64,000 bases of DNA. It comes from an uncultured Clostridia bacterium (GTDB lineage Bacteria > Bacillota > Clostridia > Oscillospirales > Ruminococcaceae). The stretch lies in NCBI GenBank assembly GCA_944386455.1, contig CALXBC010000005.1, positions 1 to 64,000 of the forward strand, written 5' to 3'. The position numbers and the translations under genes were made by a program. Numbering within the stretch: the first letter of the stretch is position 1; each line of letters begins with the position of its first letter. Positions 16,879-25,047 of this stretch are shown here, piece after piece. The notes under the pieces are model-generated. The model was not told the DNA's origin and ran no database searches. It worked only from the letters and a program-made list of their open reading frames with translations.

Positions 16879-17862
16879 TTATTCAAAAAAGGTCGCAGAT
16901 TGGCTGATATCTTCCGGAATCGTGATGCCAAGTTGGCTGGCCACTGTTTGGTTAATATAGGTTTTTGTATCCTTTAAAATCACAACGGGAATATCAGCAA
17001 TTGCCGTTCCGTCATAAATTTGTTTTACAATTTCAGCTGTTTTTTGTCCCAGATCAACATAGTTGATACCTTCGGTGGCAAAACCACCATCAGAGACCAT
17101 GGAGTCAGCAGACACATAAAACGGTATTTTCTTGTCCACACAAATTTCAGACAAAATACTCATATTATTTGCCACTGTATTGTCAATCGGAGAAAACATT
17201 GCGTCCACTTCACTGGCCAAACTGGTTCCAGCCTGCTGGATTTCAGCGTCATTTGTCACAGCTTTGATTTTCACATCGACATTTTTGGCTTCCAAATAAG
17301 CCTTAGCCTTATCAATTACCACCTTGGAATTTGGCTCACTGGAACAATACAGAAGTCCCATGGATTGGATATCAGGCGTAATTTGAAATGCAAGCTCCAA
17401 AATCTTTTCTGCGTCAACAAAATCAGAAGTACCTGTAATATTGCTGTCTGGATGCTCCATATCTGACATCAGTCCAGAAGAGACAGGATCTGTTACCGCA
17501 GAAAACACGATCGGAATGTCTTCGGTAGCATTAGCGGCCGCCAATGCAGATGGTGTTGCGATTGCAACAATCAAATCTTTTTGATCAGAAACAAACTTCT
17601 GACAGATTGTATTTAAGTTGGCCTGATCATTGGCAGCATTTTTGTAATCAATTTCTACCTTACTTTCATCCAGACCCAACTTTTCCAATTCTTCCAGCAT
17701 AGTCTCACGAATCGTATTGAGAGAGGTATGCTCAATAATTTGGACGACACCAATCTGAAATTTTTCCTCCATGTCATTTGAGGTACTGTCACAGCCAGAA
17801 AAACAGACGGCTGTTAATGCGGAAGCTAAGACAAAAGAACATATTTTTTTCATTGTATACAT
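16879..17862 (-). CDS. ABC transporter substrate-binding lipoprotein (TrpX-like)
   Basis: This encodes 327 aa. An N-terminal lipoprotein signal ends in a lipobox, CFSGC (Cys at about residue 24), followed by a periplasmic-binding fold of the DUF534 or BMP-like type. Recognisable elements are FQIGVVQIIEHTSLN near the start, IPIVFSAVTDP, and the final ITIP. Members such as TrpX bind aromatic amino acids. The start has AAAGGATG upstream; an internal ATG three codons later is less likely. A T-box leader with a candidate UGG specifier lies about 400 nt upstream, separated by a palindrome-rich insert. Confidence 0.88.
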   Translation of the reverse strand: MYTMKKICSFVLASALTAVCFSGCDSTSNDMEEKFQIGVVQIIEHTSLNTIRETMLEELEKLGLDESKVEIDYKNAANDQANLNTICQKFVSDQKDLIVAIATPSALAAANATEDIPIVFSAVTDPVSSGLMSDMEHPDSNITGTSDFVDAEKILELAFQITPDIQSMGLLYCSSEPNSKVVIDKAKAYLEAKNVDVKIKAVTNDAEIQQAGTSLASEVDAMFSPIDNTVANNMSILSEICVDKKIPFYVSADSMVSDGGFATEGINYVDLGQKTAEIVKQIYDGTAIADIPVVILKDTKTYINQTVASQLGITIPEDISQSATFFE

Positions 17863-18009
17863 GATATTTCATCCTTTTCTATGTATAAATATAGTTTACA
17901 GTGTCTTTTCTGTGCGGCTTTGCCATCGTTTTCTGTTTTGATATTGAAACATCTTAAATTCTCCTTTCCCATCGGGTCACAAAAATTAGAAACCAGATGG
18001 CAGTCATAA

Positions 18010-18245
18010 CCACCGGCTAAGCCGGTGGCTTGAGTTGGCCCTATAAGGGCCTATTACCGGCATGCGTCTTAAGACGCACTGAAATCTTATTTCACTCGCA
18101 TCACTTGCCCCGCTGCCCGTAAACGGGCATCCGCTGTTCTAACGTAAGTCTTTCTTCCCTGATAATTTGCTGTTAGCAGCTCGCTTCGCTCGTTGCTTGA
18201 AGCTAAAGCTTTTTTACGGGGCACCTCCACCGGCAGAGCCGGTGG
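18010..18245. mobile_element. Palindrome-rich IS200/IS605-like non-autonomous remnant
   Basis: The segment is bounded by two nearly identical hairpins: CCACCGGC-TAA-GCCGGTGG (18010-18028) and CCACCGGC-AGA-GCCGGTGG (18227-18245). Inside are GGCCCT-ATA-AGGGCC (18037-18051), the palindrome TGCGTCTTAAGACGCA (18063-18078) and GCCCGT-AA-ACGGGC (18115-18128). No transposase survives. Subterminal hairpins of this sort are the recognition sites of Y1 (IS200/IS605) transposases, so a PATE/MITE-like derivative is inferred. It separates the T-box terminator from the importer genes. Confidence 0.65.
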
Positions 18246-18259
18246 TTTCCCTATCCAAC

Positions 18260-18516
18260 AAAAAATGCCTGTCCTTTTAACAAGGACAGGCATAAAATCC
18301 TGCGGTACCACCTTGATTGCTGTTTTTATACAGCCACCTCCATAGAAATGCCAACACATTTCCTGCTCTGTAACGTGAGCATACGTCGCCGGATAATAGG
18401 TGTTTTACCGTTCACCGCGCCCTCCGGGGGCCATTTGTCTGATCCGTTTTCTGCCGGGTTCCCAGCATTCCCGACTCTCTGGAAGCTCGTAATCAGTTTT
18501 ATTTCCCCATCAACGG
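18260..18516 (-). ncRNA. T-box leader, candidate UGG (Trp) specifier
   Basis: The conserved T-box element AAGGTGGTACCGC lies at 18314-18302. It precedes a terminator, TGCCTGTCCTTG ... AGGACAGGCA plus T6 (18292-18260). Upstream, CCGTT/AACGG closes Stem I from 18516, with the AGAGAGTCGGGAATGCTGGG core. A UGG triplet at 18433-18431 sits in the 3' side of the Stem I specifier region (ACAAAUGGCCCCCGGAG). Uncharged tRNA-Trp would stabilise the antiterminator and switch on the importer. The specifier is followed by C rather than the usual purine. Confidence 0.88.
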
Positions 18517-18525
18517 TTTAAATTT

Positions 18526-18554
18526 ATTAAAACATATTTATTCTGATTTGTCAA
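18526..18554 (-). promoter_or_regulatory. Promoter of the T-box transcript
   Basis: TTGACA (18554-18549), a 17-nt spacer and TTTAAT (18531-18526) read toward the T-box leader. Stem I begins about 10 nt downstream of the -10 box, which agrees with a leader starting at this promoter. Confidence 0.75.
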
Positions 18555-18572
18555 TAGCTTTTCCTAAATTTT

Positions 18573-19031
18573 TCACAGTTCCTTTTCCAAATACTTAAAG
18601 AGTGCATCACAGCCCTTTTTAATATCAGAATAGGCTTGCTCAAAGTCTCCGGTATACCACGGATCCGCAACATCGCAGCCTAGGCCTGTAAAATCCAGCA
18701 AAAGATGAACTTTACCATCTCGGTCTTCACCAACGATTCTCATAATATTCGCTATATTATAATGATCCATTCCGATAATCCAGTCATATTTGGCATAATC
18801 TGAATGTTTGAGCTGAACTGCTTCCCGCTTTTCATAGGCTATTCCCATCTGACGCAGTATTCTCTTGGTTCCGGAATGAATATCGCTGCCAAGTTCTTCC
18901 CTACTGGTTGCAGCGGAACGTATGAAAAACTGGTCAGACATATTCTTTTCATGTACAATATCTTTTAAGACGAATTCCGCCATCGGAGAACGGCAGATAT
19001 TGCCGTGGCAAACGAAAAGTATTCGTATCAT
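18573..19031 (-). CDS. Low-molecular-weight protein-tyrosine phosphatase
   Basis: This encodes 152 aa. The catalytic P-loop C-x5-R-S occurs at residues 8-15 (CHGNICRS), and the general-acid Asp lies in DPWYTGDFEQAY near 126. Length and motif order are normal for cytosolic LMW-PTPs, which remove phosphate from tyrosine or arginine residues. Its neighbours on the minus strand are a TIGR04076 protein 12 nt upstream and an aldo/keto reductase, so the three may form one operon. The partner kinase is not visible here. Confidence 0.92.
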   Translation of the reverse strand: MIRILFVCHGNICRSPMAEFVLKDIVHEKNMSDQFFIRSAATSREELGSDIHSGTKRILRQMGIAYEKREAVQLKHSDYAKYDWIIGMDHYNIANIMRIVGEDRDGKVHLLLDFTGLGCDVADPWYTGDFEQAYSDIKKGCDALFKYLEKEL

Positions 19032-19043
19032 ATCATAAATTCC

Positions 19044-19394
19044 TCATTGGCCTAAAGAATTGATTTTATAAAAATTTTGATTACCAAGCTTATTTGCAGT
19101 CAGTCTAAATATGACGCAGCCATCCGGGCAAACGATTTCCTTCGTGTACTTGCTGCTGCCGCCAATGTTCTCCAGATCTCCGCCGCTTCTTACCGACTCC
19201 ATGATTGGGAATAAAAGCAGCATTGTTTTGGAACATATTCCCTGCCCGTTTTCATTTACGGGGCAGCCATAGGTACAAGTGTATCTGTCTCCTATTTCTT
19301 CCCCATTCCGACAGTACCGTTCTGTTTGGTCGCCATTCAGAAAACCGATTACCTCAATTTGAAATTCATATTCTTCATCATACCATTTTTTCAT
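19044..19394 (-). CDS. TIGR04076 family protein
   Basis: This encodes 116 aa from the ATG at 19394, which has GGAAGGA upstream. A farther ATG at 19460 lies inside the upstream reductase. Conserved features are RYCRNGEEIGDRYTCTYGCP, GICSKTM and the C-terminal EIVCPDGCVIFRL, with six cysteines that may bind metal. The family is common in anaerobes and has no established function, though the RYC-x-NG pattern is diagnostic. It lies between the aldo/keto reductase and the phosphatase on the same strand. Confidence 0.82.
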   Translation of the reverse strand: MKKWYDEEYEFQIEVIGFLNGDQTERYCRNGEEIGDRYTCTYGCPVNENGQGICSKTMLLLFPIMESVRSGGDLENIGGSSKYTKEIVCPDGCVIFRLTANKLGNQNFYKINSLGQ

Positions 19395-19417
19395 TGCAGA
19401 TTCCTTCCGGCGTTTCC

Positions 19418-20335
19418 TTATGGAAGAATATTTCCAGCAGCACGGTATATAGCATACCAATCTTCTCTGGCCAGTTCTACTTTTTCAGCATTGCAGATAT
19501 CTGCCAGCCTTTCACTGTTCATAGTTCCCACAATCGTTTGAATTCTAGCAGGGTGTCTCGAAATCCATGCCACCGCTAACGCAGTTTTTGACACTCCATA
19601 TTTTTCGGATATTGCATCCAATGTCTGATTTAATTCAGGAAACTGATCATTTTCCAGAAAAACGCCATCAAAAAATCCATACTGAAAGGGAGACCATGCC
19701 TGAATCGTGATATCCTTTAACCGGCAATATTCCAGTGTGCCCAAATCATGATCGACGGAAGCTGCGTCTTTCATATTGACATGTATACCAAAATCGATCA
19801 TTCCAGTGTGCATGATGCCGAATTGAAGCTGATTTACAACCAGCTTATCGTCAAAATACTTCTGTAAAAGCTCCATTTGCAGCATGTGCTGGTTACTGAC
19901 TCCGAAATAGCGTACCTTTCCGCTGGATTTCAACTTTCCGAATGCTTCAGCCACTTCTTCCGGCTCCATCAATGTATCAGGGCGATGCAGCAGCAGCACA
20001 TCCAAATAATCGGTATTCAATCGTTTCAGGCTGCCATCAACTGCTTCCAGAATATGATTCTTTGAAAAATCAAAATATCCAGAGCAAATTCCGCATTTGC
20101 TTTGAAGGATTACTTTTTCGCGTACAGAAGGTGACATATGAATCGCTTCCGCAAAAACACGTTCGGACTCTCCCCCGCCATAAATATCTGCATGATCAAA
20201 AAAATTGATTCCACATTCCAATGCGGTCTGTATTAATTTTTCTGCATTTTCCTTTCCTATGCCTGCCATACGCATACATCCCAGCGCAATTCTGGATACC
20301 ATCAATCCACTGTTTCCAAGATTAATTTGTTTCAT
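19418..20335 (-). CDS. Aldo/keto reductase (YdhF-like)
   Basis: This encodes 305 aa with the full AKR tetrad: Asp and Tyr in DHADIYG (about residues 47-52), Lys in QSKCG (about 80) and His in LLHRPD (about 115). The TIM-barrel end motifs GVSNQH and the IVGTMNSERL cofactor segment indicate NADPH binding. The closest recognisable subgroup is the YdhF/general oxidoreductase type; the physiological carbonyl substrate is unknown. The stop lies 23 nt upstream of the TIGR04076 start. Confidence 0.9.
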   Translation of the reverse strand: MKQINLGNSGLMVSRIALGCMRMAGIGKENAEKLIQTALECGINFFDHADIYGGGESERVFAEAIHMSPSVREKVILQSKCGICSGYFDFSKNHILEAVDGSLKRLNTDYLDVLLLHRPDTLMEPEEVAEAFGKLKSSGKVRYFGVSNQHMLQMELLQKYFDDKLVVNQLQFGIMHTGMIDFGIHVNMKDAASVDHDLGTLEYCRLKDITIQAWSPFQYGFFDGVFLENDQFPELNQTLDAISEKYGVSKTALAVAWISRHPARIQTIVGTMNSERLADICNAEKVELAREDWYAIYRAAGNILP

Positions 20336-20629
20336 TTATCATCCACTTCCTTTCTTCCCTGTTATTTTAGCATAACTTTTTTGAAATAACAATCCTTATA
20401 TTATGCTATTCCACACTTGATTTTTATTTTATCTGTAATATTTGCTTTTATTTTTCCTTATTATATTTATTATTAATATGAGATGCGCCAATTAATTGTA
20501 TAAAATTTAACTCAAATTAACAATAAAATTACTGAATTATCATTTTATTTTATTGAACTTCGGCTCTTTTCAGACTATACTTTAATTGTAAGCTATTGAC
20601 AGGTCGTTTTGACTTCTTATCCTCAATGC

Positions 20630-20653
20630 TGGAAAGAAAATTGTTTTCTGAAT
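20630..20653 (+). promoter_or_regulatory. Possible sigma-H-type promoter of spoVG
   Basis: GGAAAG (20631-20636) and GAAT (20650-20653) are separated by 13 nt in TGGAAAG-N13-GAATAA, close to the spacing of the sigma-H promoter of Bacillus spoVG. The alternative TTGACA at 20595 has only a poor -10. The rest of the 365-nt AT-rich gap 20336-20700 shows no gene. Confidence 0.3.
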
Positions 20654-20700
20654 AAGTAAGCTTTTTTCTCCGCATACTATCATCAAGGAGCGTGATATTT

Positions 20701-21024
20701 ATGAACATAACAGATATCAGAATTCGGAGACTGCTGACAGAAGGAAGACTGCGCGCTGTTGTATCTATTACTTTGGATAATGAACTGGCTGTACATGATA
20801 TCAAGGTAATCGAAGGTCCGGAACGTCTTTTTGTCGCTATGCCGAGCAGACGAGAAGAAAATGGTACCTTCCGCGATGTTGTACATCCGATCTCTCCAGA
20901 GGCCAGACACACCTTAGAGAGTGCGGTATTGGATGCATATCAACGGGAAATTGAAATCCGTGCTGCAGAACTGGAAGCCAATCCGGAACCAACAGCTGCT
21001 GACGAAAGTCAACCTGAAGAATAA
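20701..21024 (+). CDS. spoVG: SpoVG RNA/DNA-binding regulator
   Basis: This encodes 107 aa. MNITDIRIRRLLTEGRLRA and the FVAMPSRREENGTFRDVVHP core are diagnostic of SpoVG, a small regulator that binds RNA and DNA and affects septation, sporulation and envelope genes in Firmicutes. AAGGAG lies ahead of the ATG at 20701. The acidic C-terminal tail (after about residue 88) is variable in the family. It stands alone with a large AT-rich upstream region and a strong terminator downstream. Confidence 0.95.
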   Translation: MNITDIRIRRLLTEGRLRAVVSITLDNELAVHDIKVIEGPERLFVAMPSRREENGTFRDVVHPISPEARHTLESAVLDAYQREIEIRAAELEANPEPTAADESQPEE

Positions 21025-21042
21025 TTGCAATTTTGTTATCAT

Positions 21043-21081
21043 AAAAATCCCGCTGAGGATTAAGTCCTCAGCGGGATTTTT
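21043..21081. terminator. Bidirectional terminator between spoVG and the glycosyltransferase
   Basis: AAAAATCCCGCTGAGGA (21043-21059) pairs perfectly with TCCTCAGCGGGATTTTT (21065-21081). Both strands have a T5 tail, serving spoVG on plus and the convergent glycosyltransferase on minus. Confidence 0.9.
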
Positions 21082-21093
21082 ATATGCATCCAA

Positions 21094-22047
21094 TTATCGG
21101 TTCAGATAAGTTTCCACAATAAATTTTGGTCTTTCCTTTGTCTCCATATAAATCTTGCCAATATACTCCCCTATGATTCCCAGCGCCAAAAGCTGCAAAC
21201 CGCCAATTGCCCAAACAGAAATTACGATCGTAGTCCACCCGGGAACAGTTTTTCCTATCAAATATACTATTAGAAAATATGCCAGCATAATTATACTAAT
21301 GGAGAAAATAAGAAAACCTAAGGCAGTTATCATCCGAATTGGCTTAATCGAAAAAGAAGTAACCCCTTCCAATGCAAAGCTCAGCATTTTCTTGAAAGGA
21401 TACTTTGATTCTCCCGCAAAACGCTCACCACGCTCATATTCCACTGTACAGGATGGATACCCAATCAAAGGAACGATACCGCGCAAAAACAAATTTACTT
21501 CCTTAAACTGCTGTAATCCGTCCAGCGCCCTGCGGCTCATCAGGCGATAATCTGCATGATTATAAATGATCTCTACACCTAGCAGCTTCATGAATTTATA
21601 AAATCCCTGCGCCGTAAATTTTTTAAAAGCAGTGTCTTTTTTTCGGGAGCTGCGAACACCATAGACAATATCATGTCCTTCATAATATTTTTTTACCATC
21701 TGTTCAACCACATTGATGTCATCCTGTAAATCGGCATCCATAGAAACTACCATATCAGCATCCGCTTTAACCGTCATCAGGCCGGCAAGCAATGCGTTTT
21801 GATGACCTTTATTTCTTGACAGTTTAATCCCAGAAAACAGTGAGTCGCTTTCATGAAGCCTATTGATTATCTCCCAGGTTTTGTCTTTGGAGCCGTCATC
21901 CACAAAGGCAACTCTGCTCTGTGGAGAAATGATCTGCTTTTCAATCATGTCTGCCATCTTTATTTTAAGTTGTTTTGCAGTTTCTGGCAAAACCGCTTCT
22001 TCGTTATAACACGGAATAACAAGATATAAAGTTTGTGGTTTCATCAT
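21094..22047 (-). CDS. Family 2 glycosyltransferase with two C-terminal membrane helices
   Basis: This encodes about 317 aa from the paired ATGs at 22047/22044, which have AAAGGA upstream. The GT-A domain shows LVIPCYNEEAVLPE, FVDDGSKDKTW, SMDADLQDD (DxD) and the acceptor loop YKFMKLLGV. Two hydrophobic helices follow at about residues 230-255 and 265-290. The closest families are DPM1/GtrB-like prenyl-phosphate sugar transferases, which make lipid-linked sugars on the cytoplasmic face. The acceptor and sugar are not predictable. It is divergent from the SpoVB-like flippase, a functionally fitting neighbour. Confidence 0.9.
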   Translation of the reverse strand: MMKPQTLYLVIPCYNEEAVLPETAKQLKIKMADMIEKQIISPQSRVAFVDDGSKDKTWEIINRLHESDSLFSGIKLSRNKGHQNALLAGLMTVKADADMVVSMDADLQDDINVVEQMVKKYYEGHDIVYGVRSSRKKDTAFKKFTAQGFYKFMKLLGVEIIYNHADYRLMSRRALDGLQQFKEVNLFLRGIVPLIGYPSCTVEYERGERFAGESKYPFKKMLSFALEGVTSFSIKPIRMITALGFLIFSISIIMLAYFLIVYLIGKTVPGWTTIVISVWAIGGLQLLALGIIGEYIGKIYMETKERPKFIVETYLNR

Positions 22048-22192
22048 AAACAGGCTGTTCCTTTTAGATAATTTTTCTATATTATAACAATAAATAAAAC
22101 GAAATACAAGTATTATATTTTCAACATTGCCGATTCTCTCGTTATTTTGTAAAAAGCGTAACATTTTCAAGCATAGGAGGACAAGATCGATT

Positions 22193-23791
22193 GTGAAAAA
22201 GGAAAACCTGATTTATTCCACCCTGGTATTGACCATTGCTTCTATTATTACCCGTATTATTGGTATGATATTTCGCATTTATCTGTCGAATAAAATCGGA
22301 GCCGTCGGAATGGGACTTTATCAAATGATTCTTTCCGTTTATTCCTTTACATCTACCTTTGCAACATCCGGGGTTGTCGTAGCTGTTTCCAGCTTGGTCT
22401 CCGCCCATCTGGCAAGACATGAAGGAAGATGTGCCAAATATATCATGCATTTCTGCATTTGTCTGTCCATTGCACTGGGTCTGACAGCAGGCGCTGTTCT
22501 ATATTTTGGTTCAGAACCGATTAGCACGCTCTTAATTAAAGATGCCAATGCCGCATTTTCTTTGAAAATTTTAGCGCCAGGACTGACCTTCATGTCCCTG
22601 TCTTCCTGTTACCGCGGCTATTTTCTCGCAATCTCCAAAGTATCAAAGCCGGCGATCGCAATGATCATCGAACAGCTTTCACGCATGATGGTCATTGTTG
22701 CATTCATGGGAATCTGGCTTCCGCTTGGTATTCAATATGCATGTGCTGCGGCAGTGATCGGCATGACAGCGAGTGAGATCATCTCTGCTTTATATATGTA
22801 TTTTGTGTATCTGCGTAATACTGCTCCGCTTAAAGAGAACAGTGCCAGTGAGTGTAATACTCAAAAAAGGAGCTTGATTAAAAGTGTATTGAAAATGGCC
22901 GTTCCGGTTGCAGTCAGTTCTTATTTACAATCCACCTTACGACTGGTAGAAAACATTTTACTGCCAAACAGTCTGAAAAAATATGCTGGAAATAATGACA
23001 GCGGCATGGGCGTATATGGTTCTCTGAAAGGCATGGTCATGCCGCTGCTAATGTTTCCTTCCGTTTTTCTGTCTTCACTGTCAGTCAGTTTAGTACCAGA
23101 AATTTCTCGTTCTATTTCAATAGATAATACCAAACGCGTCAATATGACACTTAATCGTGTCTTTAAAATCACCTTATTGACATCAATTATGATTGTAGCG
23201 GTTTTTCTGACCTTTTCCCATGAGCTTGGAATCGCTCTTTATAACAGCAATGAAGTGGGCATGATGCTCGCTATGCTAGCTCCGCTTTGTCCATTCATGT
23301 ATTTGGAAATCGTTGTTTCCGGTATTCTTCGCGGGTTGAATGAGCAACTGTGCAGCTTAAAATATAATACGATAGATTCCGTAATGAGAATCGTTTTGAT
23401 CTTTCTGATTGTACCCTACCGCGGCTTATATGGTTTTATTATTATCATGTATCTGAGCAACATATATACTTCTATGTCAGGCATTATCCGTCTTTTGAAA
23501 GTGACAACCGTTTCTTTCAATATGAAAGATTGGCTGTTAAAGCCATGTGTTGCCGCATTGATCTCAGCAATGCTCTTTAAAGGGATTTTTCGCTTTATTA
23601 TTCCGAGTGGTATAAATATATGGCTTAGTTTGGTTCTTTCTATTTTTTTGCTTTGCTTCAGTTATATTTTCCTGCTGGTCTTGACACGCTGCATTCATAA
23701 AAATGAATTACGCTGGATTGGAAAAAAGCTAAAAGCACCCGCTGGAAAGAAGCAGAATAAAGAGGTTTCCGTTACATCTTTGTTCCTTTAG
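22193..23791 (+). CDS. SpoVB-like MOP-superfamily flippase
   Basis: This encodes 532 aa from a GTG with AGGAGG 10 nt upstream. About 14 hydrophobic helices are present, with NKIGAVGMGLYQMILSVYSF near the start and ISRSISIDNTKRVN in the middle, as in SpoVB/YtgP proteins. Members export lipid-linked cell-wall precursors; in Bacillus, SpoVB is needed for spore cortex. The protein could serve cortex or a surface polysaccharide, and the divergent glycosyltransferase leaves both open. No clear terminator was seen downstream. Confidence 0.85.
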   Translation: MKKENLIYSTLVLTIASIITRIIGMIFRIYLSNKIGAVGMGLYQMILSVYSFTSTFATSGVVVAVSSLVSAHLARHEGRCAKYIMHFCICLSIALGLTAGAVLYFGSEPISTLLIKDANAAFSLKILAPGLTFMSLSSCYRGYFLAISKVSKPAIAMIIEQLSRMMVIVAFMGIWLPLGIQYACAAAVIGMTASEIISALYMYFVYLRNTAPLKENSASECNTQKRSLIKSVLKMAVPVAVSSYLQSTLRLVENILLPNSLKKYAGNNDSGMGVYGSLKGMVMPLLMFPSVFLSSLSVSLVPEISRSISIDNTKRVNMTLNRVFKITLLTSIMIVAVFLTFSHELGIALYNSNEVGMMLAMLAPLCPFMYLEIVVSGILRGLNEQLCSLKYNTIDSVMRIVLIFLIVPYRGLYGFIIIMYLSNIYTSMSGIIRLLKVTTVSFNMKDWLLKPCVAALISAMLFKGIFRFIIPSGINIWLSLVLSIFLLCFSYIFLLVLTRCIHKNELRWIGKKLKAPAGKKQNKEVSVTSLFL

Positions 23792-23842
23792 CAATAGGCT
23801 AAAAGCACTCTATATATGTGCTTCCTTAATTAGATAGTATTT

Positions 23843-25018
23843 TTACCATCGTACATTCCAACGCTCCTGATAATGCTCTAAAAAACGTTCCTTTTCTATA
23901 TCTGTTTTTACCGCTATTTGCTCTGTCTGACAGCGTTTTTCCAATTCTTCTTGAAATTTTTTCTCATCAAATGGAAATTCCACCCAATCATCCGTCCATG
24001 TGGACAGATACGCAGCATTAGACAGAGAAAGAGAGTTAATTCCCTCTTCCCCAGGAGCCAACAATGGCGCGTGATTCAGAATCGCATCAGCAAAATTCTT
24101 TAAAATCACGTGATGCTCTTCCGGCGCAGGCATTACATATTCTTTTTTTTCCAGGCTGGGTTGATAAAAATCCTCTTTTGACGTAAAACAAAATTGTCGC
24201 TCTGGTACAGACAGTTTCCACCAGTGCAATTTTCCATCTTCTAATACAAGCTTTCCAAGGTCTCCGGAAATTTCCAGCCGATTTGTACCCGGCGCTTCTC
24301 CGGTTGTAGTAATGAATGTGGAAACGGCTCCGTTTTCATATTCCGCATAAATTGTAGCATCATCTTCCACGGCAATATGATGATATTTACCTACACTGCA
24401 AAATGCCCGCAGACGTTTTGGCATTCCAAAAATCCATTGCCATAAATCCAAGTTATGCGGCGCTTGATTAATGAGTACGCCGCCGCCTTCCCCATTCCAG
24501 GTAGCACGCCATGCGCCAGAATCATAATATGCTTGCGTCCGATACCAATTTGTTACAATCCATACCAAGCGTTTGAGAGATCCCAGCTGACCGCTTTTTA
24601 CAATTTCGCGTGCTTTGATAAACAATGGATCCGTTCGTTGATTAAACATAATGCCAAATATCTTTCCGGATCGCTTTGCAGCCTCATTCATCTTACAAAC
24701 CATACTGGTATAAACACCTGCAGGCTTTTCAATCAGTACATGCTGACCGGCTTCAAAACTGTCAACTGCAATAATAGGATGAAAGTAATGCGGAGTTGCC
24801 ACAATGACTGCCTCTGTTTTTTGGCTTTCCAATAGTTCCTTATGATTGCAATATACAGGAATTCCCGGATATTCCTGTTCCAAAAGCTCTCTGCGCTTTG
24901 GATTAGTATCACAGAGCGCAGCCAGTTTCAAACCTGATACTTTTCCGTCCGCGATATGTCGTGCATGAGCACTGCCAATGTTTCCGACACCGATCACAGC
25001 GATTTTTATTGTATCCAT
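23843..25018 (-). CDS. Gfo/Idh/MocA oxidoreductase, copy 1
   Basis: This encodes 391 aa. The N-terminal Rossmann motif GVGNIGSAHARH (about residues 10-21) binds NAD(P), IEKPAG (about 96) carries the catalytic Lys region, and GGGVLINQAPHNLDLWQW (about 187-204) is the family substrate-site stretch with HNLD. It is clearly paralogous to the next gene upstream. It probably oxidises or epimerises a sugar acid or cyclitol feeding the hexuronate pathway. It is the last gene of the cluster, 29 nt after its paralogue. Confidence 0.9.
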   Translation of the reverse strand: MDTIKIAVIGVGNIGSAHARHIADGKVSGLKLAALCDTNPKRRELLEQEYPGIPVYCNHKELLESQKTEAVIVATPHYFHPIIAVDSFEAGQHVLIEKPAGVYTSMVCKMNEAAKRSGKIFGIMFNQRTDPLFIKAREIVKSGQLGSLKRLVWIVTNWYRTQAYYDSGAWRATWNGEGGGVLINQAPHNLDLWQWIFGMPKRLRAFCSVGKYHHIAVEDDATIYAEYENGAVSTFITTTGEAPGTNRLEISGDLGKLVLEDGKLHWWKLSVPERQFCFTSKEDFYQPSLEKKEYVMPAPEEHHVILKNFADAILNHAPLLAPGEEGINSLSLSNAAYLSTWTDDWVEFPFDEKKFQEELEKRCQTEQIAVKTDIEKERFLEHYQERWNVRW

Positions 25019-25047
25019 AACGCAATCACACCTGCCTTCAGGAACTT

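Noticed and set aside
18087..18359. 90-codon open frame on the minus strand
   Set aside because: It begins inside the T-box leader, crosses the terminator and ends in the palindromic insert. It follows RNA structure rather than protein constraint, so it is an accidental frame.
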